From assembly GCA_002070475.1 (NCBI GenBank), contig MWDI01000030.1, positions 1-64,000 of the forward strand: a stretch of 64,000 bases of DNA, written 5' to 3'. Under the pieces are notes generated by a model. That model did not search any database. It saw nothing but the letters and a program-made list of their open reading frames with translations, and was not told where the DNA came from. Each line of letters begins with the position of its first letter. Position 1 is the first letter of the stretch. Below, piece after piece: positions 26,777 through 36,073 of the stretch. The translations under genes were made by a program, and so were the position numbers. Origin of the DNA: Firmicutes bacterium ADurb.Bin146 (GTDB lineage Bacteria > Bacillota > Clostridia > DUPQ01).

Positions 26777-27259
26777 CTACTGCTGACGGGCAGTCACAGT
26801 AATCGTCAATACCTCACTCATATACACAAGACTTACATTAATGCCTTCACCATCATAGCCGCTGACGGTGATGAAATCCGTTACTATCATCTCATATACA
26901 TCTTTAAGCAAGTTTTTTTTGATTGTTTCCCAATAGAGGAGCACATCCTCTTCTTTGACCGACTCCAATGTGATTGCTACGGAGTCAGCGGATTCCATCA
27001 CACCATTTATCGTTCCGTCCTTAAATTCGGGAATGATGCTTGCCAGCTCCGACGTAGGCCATTTATTGTCGCCAAAGGTCACTGTCTCTCCATTATCACC
27101 CCTGATAGTGATCTTATCCCCATCTATATCCAAGTCTCCACCGCCAGCCCCTTCAAAGACTTTTTCTGAAATCTTTTCCTCCAATTTTCCTTTCGCACCG
27201 CATCCGGTAAACGAAAACAATAGCACGAATGCTAAAAGACAAACTAGGATTTTATTCAT
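26777..27259 (-). CDS. Small lipoprotein with a WPTS...IPE domain
   Basis: A 160-residue probable lipoprotein: the signal peptide ends in a lipobox (LFSFTGC, Cys20). The mature part has an acidic stretch, then KWPTSELASIIPEF and a C-terminal ab-type domain ending VSGYDGEGINVSLVY. The same WPT...IPE and V(S/T)GYD elements occur at the C-terminus of the next gene, so the two share a domain. The function is unknown. It has a good ribosome binding site (AAAGGAGAG). It lies 48 bp downstream of the related lipoprotein gene and is probably co-transcribed. Confidence 0.8.
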   Translation of the reverse strand: MNKILVCLLAFVLLFSFTGCGAKGKLEEKISEKVFEGAGGGDLDIDGDKITIRGDNGETVTFGDNKWPTSELASIIPEFKDGTINGVMESADSVAITLESVKEEDVLLYWETIKKNLLKDVYEMIVTDFITVSGYDGEGINVSLVYMSEVLTITVTARQQ

Positions 27260-27307
27260 AATATCAACTCTCCTTTTGGTTCAATGTGTTGGTTAACAAT
27301 CCGTTCC

Positions 27308-28237
27308 TTAATGTTTATTTACCCAATTTGGAACGCCATTTTCGTCCGTTCCATCTGGGTTTTCAGGATCAAAAAACGAGTCCACATAAATCTGGATTTT
27401 TGCTACATTTGTACTAGAATCGTGCTGTGCGGTAAATACCAAGCCTTTATTGTCGTACCCCGTAACGCTATACAGTTCGCCTTCATCAATCTTGGTTCGC
27501 TTGAGAGGGAATTTCTCTATGACACTTTCCGCGTACTCGCGGAGGTCTTCTTTGCTCGTCTTGCACTCGATTATAAACTCATCAGAACCGAGGATATTCA
27601 TATCGGTGACTTTTAACTCCGAATACTTCCCAAGTTCAGGGATGTTCGCCGCAGCACCGTGGGTCGGCCATTTATCGGAGGTAGATGCTGTGTCGCTGTT
27701 CTGTTCGTCCCCCTCTGAATCTACGGAGTCACTCTCTCCTTTTAGTATAGATACTGTCACGCAAATCTTACCATTATATAGCAAATGCCCCTCATAGGTA
27801 TCTGCGCTAATCAGAGTTGTGTAGAGTAAGCCATCTTTCCTTGCGGAGATATAGTAGCCATCATCCCTGTCTTCAATTTTTACAATCCCTTCGCCAAAAA
27901 TCCGCTCGTAATGGTCACGCAATCCGTTTATGCTCCCATCGCTTGCGAGCACGACATCAACGCCCTTAGCGCCTTCTTTCTCACGAACGGCGACGATTTC
28001 GGCATAATCCGGAATTAGTCCCAAGTCCTTTGAGAAATAGTCAGGTAACGAGTTGCTATTATCACTTATCTTGCTTGAAGAAGCATTTTCCTCGTCATCC
28101 GAATTCTGCGTGGGCTTGTTTTTGGATTCAGACGAGGTGTTCCTGCTGTTATCTTTTCCAGCTGGCGGAGTCACCGCACACCCAACCAGCGTTAATATGA
28201 GTACAAATGTTAAAATTAAAGATAAAATCCTTTTCAA
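27308..28237 (-). CDS. Larger lipoprotein sharing the WPT...IPE domain
   Basis: A 309-residue lipoprotein. The start is TTG (28237), eight bases after AGGAGG. The signal peptide ends at LVGC (Cys20). A low-complexity Ser/Asn/Asp linker (about 25-70) follows, then two globular parts. The first (about 75-170) contains DLGLIPDYAEIV; the second (about 195-290) contains DKWPTHGAAANIPEL and SVTGYDNKGLVFTA, matching the smaller lipoprotein. The two parts may be internal repeats, since LIPDYAEI resembles the IPE region. The function is unknown. It begins a short operon. Confidence 0.82.
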   Translation of the reverse strand: MKRILSLILTFVLILTLVGCAVTPPAGKDNSRNTSSESKNKPTQNSDDEENASSSKISDNSNSLPDYFSKDLGLIPDYAEIVAVREKEGAKGVDVVLASDGSINGLRDHYERIFGEGIVKIEDRDDGYYISARKDGLLYTTLISADTYEGHLLYNGKICVTVSILKGESDSVDSEGDEQNSDTASTSDKWPTHGAAANIPELGKYSELKVTDMNILGSDEFIIECKTSKEDLREYAESVIEKFPLKRTKIDEGELYSVTGYDNKGLVFTAQHDSSTNVAKIQIYVDSFFDPENPDGTDENGVPNWVNKH

Positions 28238-28289
28238 ATCAATATCCTCCTATCACTTTTTAAATTAAATTCTCCATTCGGGATTTATT

Positions 28290-28456
28290 TCAGGATGGTA
28301 AACTTGCCGATAATGGGCAGAGAATTACTTTCCCTCCAAATCCATTGATGAGGCCCATGATACCCAGTATCAAAAGACCAAGGACAAAGACGTTGCACAT
28401 CCGTCGCAGAGCTTTACTGATTCAGCAACTTCTTTTCCGCAGTTTGTGCAATCCAT
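28290..28456 (-). pseudogene. Broken zinc-ribbon membrane protein
   Basis: From ATG 28456, with GGAGGTG four bases upstream, the frame encodes a zinc ribbon (MDCTNCGKEVAESVKLCDGC) and then stops. In a neighbouring frame a membrane segment follows (VFVLGLLILGIMGLING) that ends at a TGA at 28290. This is consistent with a zinc-ribbon plus membrane-span protein inactivated by a frameshift or an internal deletion. Confidence 0.6.
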
Positions 28457-28473
28457 TTAACACCTCCATTTTC

Positions 28474-28887
28474 TCATGGCTTGTTCTGACTATTTTTTTG
28501 GGTCGCCCGCCTTGCAGCCTCCAACCTTTTCTGGATCGGTCGCTGTATATCCAGCCACGCTTCTTCAAATTGCGCGCTTGTCAGTCCGCTTATACCTTGT
28601 GCCAAAGCGCAAGCGGTACAAATACCGATGCCATTGCCTTTTCCATCGTCAATAAAAAAGCAGTCCTCACATACCCATTTGCCACAACTGCTACAGAACA
28701 AAAGCTCCCACCGCAGATTTAGGAGAGTTTTTTTACGACTGCGAAGCCATGTTGCCCTTTGCTTCTTCTCCTGCCCGCAGACAGCACAATGTGCTGTAAA
28801 GGTTTGGGTGGCAGAGTCATATCGGGTTTGCTGCTCAAACGCTTGCTGTGATGGCTGCATGGGGGGCAATAATTCTTTACAATTCAA
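28474..28887 (-). CDS. Cysteine-rich protein with three CxxC pairs
   Basis: A 137-residue hypothetical protein. CAVCGQ, CSSCGKWVCEDC and CTAC make several CxxC pairs that could form two zinc knuckles (about residues 34-93); the C-terminus is a basic helix. The start is TTG at 28887, behind GAGAGGTGAG. It is richer in G+C than the flanking metabolic genes. It lies just upstream of the broken zinc-ribbon gene and may belong with it. The family is not recognised. Confidence 0.7.
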   Translation of the reverse strand: MNCKELLPPMQPSQQAFEQQTRYDSATQTFTAHCAVCGQEKKQRATWLRSRKKTLLNLRWELLFCSSCGKWVCEDCFFIDDGKGNGIGICTACALAQGISGLTSAQFEEAWLDIQRPIQKRLEAARRATQKNSQNKP

Positions 28888-29005
28888 GGGTACTCACCTC
28901 TCTTTCCCGCTGGAATACTAAGCTCAGAATAGTGCATTTCCCCAAAACTTCATATCCATAAGGTATGGATGAAAGACAAAATTCTTTGAAAAAACCTATA
29001 CGCCG

Positions 29006-29034
29006 TTGACTGAACATGCTAAGCTCACTATAAT
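29006..29034 (+). promoter_or_regulatory. Promoter of the LuxR-type regulator gene
   Basis: TTGACT (29006-29011), exactly 17 bp, and TATAAT (29029-29034), followed by GAAAGGGGG before the ATG at 29070. Confidence 0.85.
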
Positions 29035-29069
29035 ACAGACATTGAAAATGATTGAAAGGGGGATGAAGA

Positions 29070-30620
29070 ATGAATCGCCATCCGCTAATCGCCGAAAATG
29101 AAGAGAAGCAGATAAGCGTAGGGCTACCTTTGCTCCTTTGCCTTTCTATGTTTACAACTTGGCAGATGGGGGTCATGCTTTTTTCCGGCAAAACCCTTTC
29201 AATTGGGGCAAAAACACCAATCCCCTTTGCTCTCGATAGCAACGTTATCACCGCTCTTGTTGCAGCGGGGTTTATTATAGATATTCTGTTTCTAATTTTT
29301 TTACAGCGTCACAGTGTTATGACGGCAAGATTGAGCATCAGTATTGCCTTGCTTTCCGCACTGATGTTTTATTTGCCGTTCCCTCCACATATAGCAGCTA
29401 TGCTTTTTTACATACAAGCCTTTTGCTGTGTCTTTTTAATCGGCAGCTTAATCGCGGTCATCGTCAATCTGCTTACAGAAAAGGCAGCGATGATGGAGTT
29501 CATCATTTCCCTCATTTCCTCCGGGTGCTTAATTGCCATTCTGCAGAATGATGTGATACCCATACCCTTCGGTGTATTTCGAGGCTTCACGATTGTTTCC
29601 CTTGCGATGCTTTTGCTGTTTTTCTGCAAAATGCCGAGAAACACTTGGCCGGTCTATGTGAAAAAATCTGACGGTCTTGTCAAACCAAAAACATTAATGG
29701 TTCAGCTTTTTACCTTAATCGGGTTCTCGTCCGTCATCGCCTTGTTTGGCAGCGCTGTTGCATACAGCGTGGAGCATGGCATTTCCGTATATTATCTTTC
29801 CTCCGCTGTGTGCGGCATCATACTAATGGTGCTTTGGGAAAGGTTCCATATCATGCCGCTGAAAAGTGCGTCGGTGATGCTCGCCATAGGAGCACTTGGT
29901 TTTCTCCTTGCTATTGCCTCCTTGTATGTCCCGAAGCTTTCACTTCCTGCTTGTGCCTTACTCGGTGCGGGCGCAATCAGCGGTATATCCTCCTATCTTG
30001 GCGTTGTCATGACAAAGCAGTATCCATCCCGGTTCATTACTCCGGGTGTCATAGTGCTTGGGTTTGCAGCATCACTGGTACAAACGGTACTGCTTCACGC
30101 ATTGCGTGACAATCTGACTTTGCTGTATGTCGTGTATCTCGTCATTGCCGTCGCGCTTGTGATTCTATATCTGCTGTTAGAACCGTATTTAGGATATAGC
30201 CTCCGTGGCCGCACCTTGGAAGATTTGATTATGGCTGTCGCAGAGGAAACGGACGAAACCGCTGTGCCGGAACCTGTCGCTTTACTTGCGACTGTCAGTG
30301 GAGTAGCTGACATATCGAAAATTGGGGCAGAGCTAGAAGCAGAGTGGGCAGAGGGAGAGAACTCCCCTCACGTCCTGCGTATGAGAAACTTATTTCAGCA
30401 CAAGCTCTCTCCGCTAACTCGCCGCGAATATCAGCTAGCTGATTGCATCATGCGGGGGCAGCGCCGCTCTGAGATAGCAGAGGAAATGGGTGTAAAACCC
30501 GAAACTGTCACAAAGTATACAAACCAGCTGTATAACAAGTTTGGTATCCACAGGCGGCAAGACCTGTTTCGGCTTTCCGAACAGCTTGACCGCGAATGGT
30601 TGGAAAATGAACAGTTGTGA
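29070..30620 (+). CDS. Membrane-bound LuxR-type transcriptional regulator
   Basis: A 516-residue protein joining about 12 membrane spans (residues about 15-375, MFS-like in spacing) to a C-terminal LuxR/GerE winged DNA-binding domain (about 440-505). That domain contains LSPLTRREYQLADCIMRGQ, the recognition helix MGVKPETVTKYTNQLYNKFG and IHRRQDLFRL. This architecture is known from anaerobic Actinobacteria and Clostridia, where the membrane part is thought to sense a small molecule; the ligand is unknown. The gene is clearly more G+C-rich than its surroundings, which suggests horizontal transfer. It has its own consensus promoter. Confidence 0.88.
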   Translation: MNRHPLIAENEEKQISVGLPLLLCLSMFTTWQMGVMLFSGKTLSIGAKTPIPFALDSNVITALVAAGFIIDILFLIFLQRHSVMTARLSISIALLSALMFYLPFPPHIAAMLFYIQAFCCVFLIGSLIAVIVNLLTEKAAMMEFIISLISSGCLIAILQNDVIPIPFGVFRGFTIVSLAMLLLFFCKMPRNTWPVYVKKSDGLVKPKTLMVQLFTLIGFSSVIALFGSAVAYSVEHGISVYYLSSAVCGIILMVLWERFHIMPLKSASVMLAIGALGFLLAIASLYVPKLSLPACALLGAGAISGISSYLGVVMTKQYPSRFITPGVIVLGFAASLVQTVLLHALRDNLTLLYVVYLVIAVALVILYLLLEPYLGYSLRGRTLEDLIMAVAEETDETAVPEPVALLATVSGVADISKIGAELEAEWAEGENSPHVLRMRNLFQHKLSPLTRREYQLADCIMRGQRRSEIAEEMGVKPETVTKYTNQLYNKFGIHRRQDLFRLSEQLDREWLENEQL

Positions 30621-31147
30621 TATCCCTTGCCAATGTGTCAAATCAAAAAAGGCTGGATAGAGCGTTTCCCTCCTGAATTACAGCGTTGCTAATTACTACT
30701 TGAGCATATTTCCTTTTACGGATGAATTAAAAAATTTTTAAAGCTGTGTAACGGGACATCGCGCTTCACGATTCCTTATTCTGTGCTTAATACGGCATCC
30801 ACAATAATAGCAGGTGTCGTATTTTTTTGTCCTTTTTTATTTAGGGAGCTACAGTATGGACGCTTTTCCACGTTATCTATAGGAGGACAGTGCACAAAAA
30901 TAACACTTACAATTTTTTTTAACACTGGGTGTATAAAAGTGCCCTCCATTCTCCGCATATTAAAAGGACAAAAGAATTCTCTCGTTTCACTAAGGGTTTT
31001 GCTATGTGCCTGTCCAGTAGGAAGTGAGGAATAGGAAATAAAGGTCGTCACGTAGGGGTTAATTATTTCGGCTTATAGCAGAGGGACAAAAAAGAAACTT
31101 TCAAAAGTTTCGTCCGAAACATCTGTTTTGTTCCAGTGAGTATTTAA
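30621..31147. other. Non-coding or decayed stretch
   Basis: No gene is supported. A minus-strand frame (about 30776-31258, interrupted by one stop) has some protein-like stretches (VIFVHCPPIDNVEKRPYC) but no ribosome binding site, and its upper part is antisense to the primase relic. Confidence 0.4.
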
Positions 31148-31693
31148 GAACACCTCTCCAAAACAGCCGACAAATCTCTGTATGACAAGGGTAATTTCTG
31201 TTTGTGGAACTACGAAGAGTGCAAAGGAAAGGTAAAGCCGGATAAAGTGTCTTATCAAATCAACGATAGGCGGGTGAAGTCAAACAACGAAAATACATTT
31301 ACCGATTATTCCGACGCAGTCGCGGTGGAGAGTAGATATGACGGTCTGGGGCTTGGCATTTTTCGTAGTTTAAGTGCCATGGATATAGATCATTGCGTCA
31401 ATACGGACGGTACGATGACCGTTATCGGTCAATCCATCGCGGACATTGCAGGCTACCACATCGATAAAAGTCCATCTAGCTCTGGCTTGCGCGTCTTCTT
31501 TAAGGCAATGGGCTTCAAATACGATATCGCAAAATACTACATTAATAACACCAAACTCGGCGTTGAGGTGTATGTGTACGGCGCGATAAAAAAATATGTC
31601 TCCGTTACGGGTAATGTCTATCAGCAGAGCGGTGTTCTTGAAGCCGCACCACAGCTGCAACTCACGACTATACAGGATTTTTCAGGGATATAA
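31148..31693 (+). pseudogene. Primase-polymerase N-terminal fragment, mobile element relic
   Basis: An open frame of about 180 codons resembles the N-terminal domain of the archaeo-eukaryotic-type primase-polymerase found in phages and integrative elements. It has a WNYEECKGKVKPDKVSYQ-like opening, NTFTDYSDAV, the catalytic DIDHCV (Asp-x-Asp), SPSSSGLRVFF and a VTGNVYQQSG close. The usual helicase half is absent, and no start codon with a ribosome binding site is found before the homology begins. It is a truncated remnant, not an intact element. Confidence 0.7.
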
Positions 31694-31758
31694 AATCCCT
31701 ATATGAGGGCAGCTTTAGAAGTGCCTTTTAAGAAATAATATCACATTTCATTTTTATG

Positions 31759-32913
31759 CTATATCTTTGGTATTTCTATCTCGATTTCTCTTCCAAGCTC
31801 AGCAGATTTATTTATTCCGTCAATAATTGCTTGGTTATACAGTATCTGGCTTGATGGAATAGGAGATTCAGATCCTTCTATAACAGCATCTAAAAATGAT
31901 CTTATCTTCATATCAAAAAGGTCATATTTTGTCTGGATTATTGGTATAACAGTCTCCACTTGCTTTCCACATACCTCGTGATAAAGTTTCATAGGACCTC
32001 CAACAGTACCATTCCAGCATTCTGTTGATGGAATTCTTAATCCTGCTTTTGTACCAAGAATCAAAGTATCTCCGGCTGTATCCATGTTCATCGCCCATGA
32101 TATACGGAAATCCAGTATTATCCCTCCTTCGAGCCTTATAAACGCAGCAGCAAAATCATCCACTCCGAAAGCTTTCGCATATTCTGGATGATTAGGATAA
32201 TATTCAGGCCTTTTTCCGAAGAAATCTGATTTATATCCTGAAACCGTTAAAGGTTTCGGATAACCTATAGCATTCAATACCATATCTAGTGAATAGCATC
32301 CGATATCTCCTAATGCTCCTATACCGCCTGTATCTTTTGCTATAAAGGATGTTCCGAAGGGAGTGGGTATTCCTCTTCTTCTTCCGCCACCAGTTTGGAT
32401 ATAGTAAATGTCTCCAAGCTCACCGCTTTCTACAATCTTCTTTATCATCTTCATGTTCTCATCGAATCTTGGCTGGAACCCTATGGAGAGAAGCTTGCCT
32501 GAAGCTTTCTCTGCTTTCACAATTGCTATTGCCTCATCTAGAGTCACGCACATGGGTTTCTCAAGAAGAACATTTACTCCTTTTTCTAAAGCATATATTG
32601 CGCATTCAGCATGAGTACAGTTGTATGTGCAAATACTTACCGCATCTAGTTCTTCATTATCTAAAAGCTCTTTATGGCTCCTATAAAAGCGTACATCCTC
32701 TAAACCCATCTTCTTACTGAAAGCTTCTGCTTTTCCTTCTATAAGGTCTGCGCATGCGACTATTTTTGCATCTTGGCATTTCAAGTATGCTTTAACATGC
32801 GGTTCAGCTATCCAGCCTGTCCCAATGATACCTATTTTAAGAACTTTATCCGATTCTGAGCTCTTTTTTTCATCCTGAATCTGTTTGAACTTGTTGAGAA
32901 TATCTTCTGACAT
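31759..32913 (-). CDS. Gfo/Idh/MocA family NAD(P)-dependent oxidoreductase
   Basis: A 384-residue sugar or cyclitol dehydrogenase. A 23-residue charged leader precedes the Rossmann motif GIIGTGWIAEPHV (about 28-40); the EKPMCVTLDEA motif carries the conserved lysine, and the C-terminal half is the beta-sheet substrate domain, with DTGGIGALGDIGCYSLD. The substrate is unknown. It follows the sugar isomerase/epimerase gene by 15 bp, a common pairing for inositol-like or unusual hexose catabolism. Confidence 0.92.
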   Translation of the reverse strand: MSEDILNKFKQIQDEKKSSESDKVLKIGIIGTGWIAEPHVKAYLKCQDAKIVACADLIEGKAEAFSKKMGLEDVRFYRSHKELLDNEELDAVSICTYNCTHAECAIYALEKGVNVLLEKPMCVTLDEAIAIVKAEKASGKLLSIGFQPRFDENMKMIKKIVESGELGDIYYIQTGGGRRRGIPTPFGTSFIAKDTGGIGALGDIGCYSLDMVLNAIGYPKPLTVSGYKSDFFGKRPEYYPNHPEYAKAFGVDDFAAAFIRLEGGIILDFRISWAMNMDTAGDTLILGTKAGLRIPSTECWNGTVGGPMKLYHEVCGKQVETVIPIIQTKYDLFDMKIRSFLDAVIEGSESPIPSSQILYNQAIIDGINKSAELGREIEIEIPKI

Positions 32914-32928
32914 TTCTTCCTCCTGTTT

Positions 32929-33759
32929 TTACCAAATAAGATTATTTAAATACTTAATACTTAATCTTGCACATTCCAAAGCGGTCCTGCCGCTTTGCGG
33001 CATATCTTGTTCAACTACAACCCATTCTGCACCGGCATCTTTTGAAGCCTGTAAAATTGCTGGTATATCCTGTTTCCCAAAGCCTAAAGGCATAAAGCTG
33101 AAAGAGTCCTTATCAGCAGGTTTACCATCTTTTGAATTGATGCCTATAAGATCATACATCTTACCTTCCTTACCTGTTTCGTCTTTGTAGAAATCCTTAA
33201 GGTGTACAACTGGAGCTCTTCCTTTATACTTCCTTATATACTCAGCAGGGTCCTGTTTTGCAACCTTTACCCAGCAGGTATCAATTTGTGTCATAAGAAG
33301 GTCTTTCGGTACTGTTTCATATATGACATCCAGACCAAACTTTTCGCCTATTTTTACAAATTCGAAGTCATGGTTATGATAAAGAAGCTGCAATCCTGCT
33401 TCCTTTGCTTTTTTTCCTAGTTCTGTTATTTGTTCAAGCGTATTATAAAAAAGAGGTTTTCCAGGTCTTTTGTCTTCAGGAAGATAAGGCACTGCAATAT
33501 ATCTGCATCCTATGTATTTGTATGTAGAAAACACCTTATCCGGATCATTTTGCATCTCATCCAATGAAACATGTGCTGATATTGGGATTAATCCTACATC
33601 ATCCAAAAGGCTTTTTATATATTCAGGTTTTTTGTTATACAATGAAGCGAACTCCACGCCTTCATATCCGAATTCTTTTACTTTTCTGATTACATTTTCA
33701 AAATCTTTATCTAGATCATATCTGATCGAGTATAACTGAAGTGCAACTGGTAGAGCCAT
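32929..33759 (-). CDS. Sugar phosphate isomerase/epimerase (xylose isomerase-like TIM barrel)
   Basis: A 276-residue TIM-barrel protein of the IolE/IolI-like group. Metal-binding candidates are E in YEGVEFAS (about 33-40), YHNHDFEF (about 142-149), DTCWVKVA and the final WVVVEQDMPQ. The substrate is not identifiable. GAGGAGG lies just before the ATG. It forms an operon with the Gfo/Idh gene downstream, suggesting a two-step oxidation and isomerisation of a sugar or cyclitol. Confidence 0.9.
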   Translation of the reverse strand: MALPVALQLYSIRYDLDKDFENVIRKVKEFGYEGVEFASLYNKKPEYIKSLLDDVGLIPISAHVSLDEMQNDPDKVFSTYKYIGCRYIAVPYLPEDKRPGKPLFYNTLEQITELGKKAKEAGLQLLYHNHDFEFVKIGEKFGLDVIYETVPKDLLMTQIDTCWVKVAKQDPAEYIRKYKGRAPVVHLKDFYKDETGKEGKMYDLIGINSKDGKPADKDSFSFMPLGFGKQDIPAILQASKDAGAEWVVVEQDMPQSGRTALECARLSIKYLNNLIW

Positions 33760-33847
33760 ATTACCTCCTCCTCAACACTTTAATAATTGTATCATTATTA
33801 AGCATCTGAGACAATATATACAGAGTGAAGTTAGCAGATATTATACT

Positions 33848-34363
33848 TTATTTAATATAGTGACAGATATCCAGTATTACATTCCCTTTATCATCAGGTG
33901 TGGTAAAACGAGGGCAGCCGTATCTTTCAAAGAACCAGTATGCGCCTTGATGATCCGCTGTTATTTCAAACCCGTTATTTATAAGCTCTTTTGCGCATTC
34001 TTCCTCGTGCATATATAAATCTTTTTCTTTACCATAAACCCAGCAGACACCAAGCCTGCTTCTGTTAAAATCAATATATGAGAAATCTTTCGATACCTCT
34101 GTGCCTTTAGGCATGAAAATACCTATCCAGTATTCAAACTCCTCGTTCTTTTTGCATCTCATCAAACCGATATACGCATCCGAATCCTCATAATCCTGTT
34201 TCTTATCTGTCATTCTTTCCACCTGGTCAAACCAGCCGTTCTGAAACCATTCACTCCATTTTGCCCCATAATTGCCATTTACCCTATCTTTATTGGTATA
34301 TTTCTTGCCAATAAACCTGACTGCAGGGACATCCTGTGAGTATGTTTTTATTATCTGTGCCAT
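33848..34363 (-). CDS. GyrI-like/AraC effector-binding domain protein
   Basis: A 171-residue stand-alone small-molecule-binding domain of the GyrI-like (SHS2) fold: an AVRFIGKKYTN opening, the FEYWIGIFMPKGTEVSKDF strand-turn-strand and a C-terminal YWFFERYGCPRF. No DNA-binding part is attached. Relatives bind drugs or cofactors or act on their own as stress proteins; the role here is unknown. It is a single gene with its own GAGGAAA ribosome binding site. Confidence 0.75.
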   Translation of the reverse strand: MAQIIKTYSQDVPAVRFIGKKYTNKDRVNGNYGAKWSEWFQNGWFDQVERMTDKKQDYEDSDAYIGLMRCKKNEEFEYWIGIFMPKGTEVSKDFSYIDFNRSRLGVCWVYGKEKDLYMHEEECAKELINNGFEITADHQGAYWFFERYGCPRFTTPDDKGNVILDICHYIK

Positions 34364-34494
34364 AATATTTCCTCTGTTCTTTCTTGTTTATACTGTATGA
34401 TAGCATTTTATCAGAATATATGTTCGCTGTAAATGAGTAGATTTGCTAGCATTAATTCTCATTTGGTTGTAATATAATAGAAACAGGAGGCATT

Positions 34495-35211
34495 ATGGAT
34501 ATAAGACTAATGACATATAATATCTGTTCTGGCATGAGTTACGGAAAAGACAGAAGAAGAGATTTATCACAGGCAGCTGAAGTTATAAACAAGTACTCGC
34601 CAGATATTCTAGGCTTGAATGAAGTACATTACAATATCGGTTTTTCTAATTTTGAGAAGCAGGCTGAGGTACTTAATAAGATGTTAGATTATAAATATAT
34701 GTATTATGGAAGAGCAGGAGCTATAAAAGAAGGTTACCAGGGAAATACTTTGTTTTCCAAATTTCCTATAAAGACTGCATATACTGTTCTAGTTGACCAA
34801 CCTGCTATATTCGATGAAGATACATATTATGAACAACGTTCCTTTATTGATTCAGTTATTGATATTGGTATTGATATAAGAGTTATAGTAACTCACTTCG
34901 GTCTTGCTAAAGGCGAAAGAAAAAATGAGTTAGATATGCTGATACCGATATTCAAAGATTACGAAAACCCTCTAATATTTATGGGAGACTTAAATGTAGA
35001 ACCTGAAGATCCTCAGCTTAAAATGGTAGCTGATATTCTATTTGACACTGCCAATACAAGCAAAGAGCATTTCTACACATTCCCTTCAGATGCGCCAGAT
35101 AGGAAAATCGACTATATATTCGTATCACATGGTATGAATGTAAAAGAAGTACTAGTCCCTTTCACCCTTGCGTCTGATCATCTTCCGTATATAGCGGATA
35201 TATCATTATAA
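34495..35211 (+). CDS. Endonuclease/exonuclease/phosphatase family hydrolase
   Basis: A 238-residue Mg-dependent phosphodiesterase of the EEP superfamily. The catalytic set is complete: N9 in TYNIC, E43 in LNEVHY, the GDLNVEP motif (about 173-179) and D228-H229 in SDHLPY. It has no signal peptide. The substrate could be a nucleic acid, phospholipid or inositol phosphate and cannot be told apart from sequence. AGGAGG precedes the ATG. It converges with, and overlaps by 6 bp, the amidohydrolase gene. Confidence 0.9.
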   Translation: MDIRLMTYNICSGMSYGKDRRRDLSQAAEVINKYSPDILGLNEVHYNIGFSNFEKQAEVLNKMLDYKYMYYGRAGAIKEGYQGNTLFSKFPIKTAYTVLVDQPAIFDEDTYYEQRSFIDSVIDIGIDIRVIVTHFGLAKGERKNELDMLIPIFKDYENPLIFMGDLNVEPEDPQLKMVADILFDTANTSKEHFYTFPSDAPDRKIDYIFVSHGMNVKEVLVPFTLASDHLPYIADISL

Positions 35212-36009
35212 CTCGTAAAATAAATTCATAAAATTATCGTAAAGTATACTTTGGTTTTCCTTTTCAGTAAGATGTAGATTTAGAAATCTTTCCAATTCCA
35301 GTTTATGATCCCACATAGGAAAATCAGTACCGAATAAAAATTTATCGCTTCCGAAAGCTCTAATAATATCACGTGCTGTATGCGGTTCTAGGGCATAAAG
35401 GCTTGACGATGTATCGAAATATAGTCCTTCTACTCCACGCAATGTCATATAGGCTTCCTCCCAGCATTTATATCCCCCGAAATGTGCCGCTATACATTTT
35501 AGTTTAGGAAATTTTTCCTTTATGGATATAAAGCGTTTTGGTCTTGTGTAATCAAACCTTTCATCGCCTGCATGCAGCAAGCATATCATTCCCATTTCTT
35601 CAGCTTTTTTATAAGTTCTGAAAAACCTAGAATCATCAGCATATGCTATTTGAAAATCATGATGCATCTTTATTCCTTTAAGGCCCTTTTTTGCAACTCT
35701 TTCCATCTCCTTCTCTACATCATTAAAATCTTGATGCATTGAAGCTAAGCCTGTAAATTCATTATGTTCAGAGCATTGTTCTATAATAAAATCATTAATA
35801 CTTGTTACCTGATGATCATTTGTGGCAACGGAGCATATAAGATACTTTTGAACATTTATCTTTTTACCATTTTCAATGAGTTGATTTGAAGTACCTGTAT
35901 AAGCCATAGGCAGGTTATAAAACTCGCCTATGCTGTTTGATGCTCTTGTAGCAATTTTGTCCGGATAAATATGTGTATGTGAATCCGCTATTTTGTATAG
36001 ACTGTCCAA
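35206..36009 (-). CDS. Amidohydrolase family metal-dependent hydrolase
   Basis: A 267-residue TIM-barrel hydrolase of the amidohydrolase-2 group: metal motif DSHTHIYPD at 9-17, KGIKMHHDFQ (strand 4), LLHAGDE, AHFGGYKCWEE and the catalytic aspartate in FGTDFPMWDH. Members are decarboxylases or lactonases; this one's substrate is unknown. It overlaps the convergent EEP gene by 6 bp. Confidence 0.88.
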   Translation of the reverse strand: MDSLYKIADSHTHIYPDKIATRASNSIGEFYNLPMAYTGTSNQLIENGKKINVQKYLICSVATNDHQVTSINDFIIEQCSEHNEFTGLASMHQDFNDVEKEMERVAKKGLKGIKMHHDFQIAYADDSRFFRTYKKAEEMGMICLLHAGDERFDYTRPKRFISIKEKFPKLKCIAAHFGGYKCWEEAYMTLRGVEGLYFDTSSSLYALEPHTARDIIRAFGSDKFLFGTDFPMWDHKLELERFLNLHLTEKENQSILYDNFMNLFYEL

Positions 36010-36073
36010 TAAAAATGCCTTTCTTTATACAATGGCTTTATTTTACACCAGTATTTAATTAATTCAAGCATTT

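Noticed and set aside
30776..31258. Minus-strand frame with stretches that look protein-like
   Set aside because: Interrupted by a stop, has no ribosome binding site and its upper part is the antisense of the primase relic.
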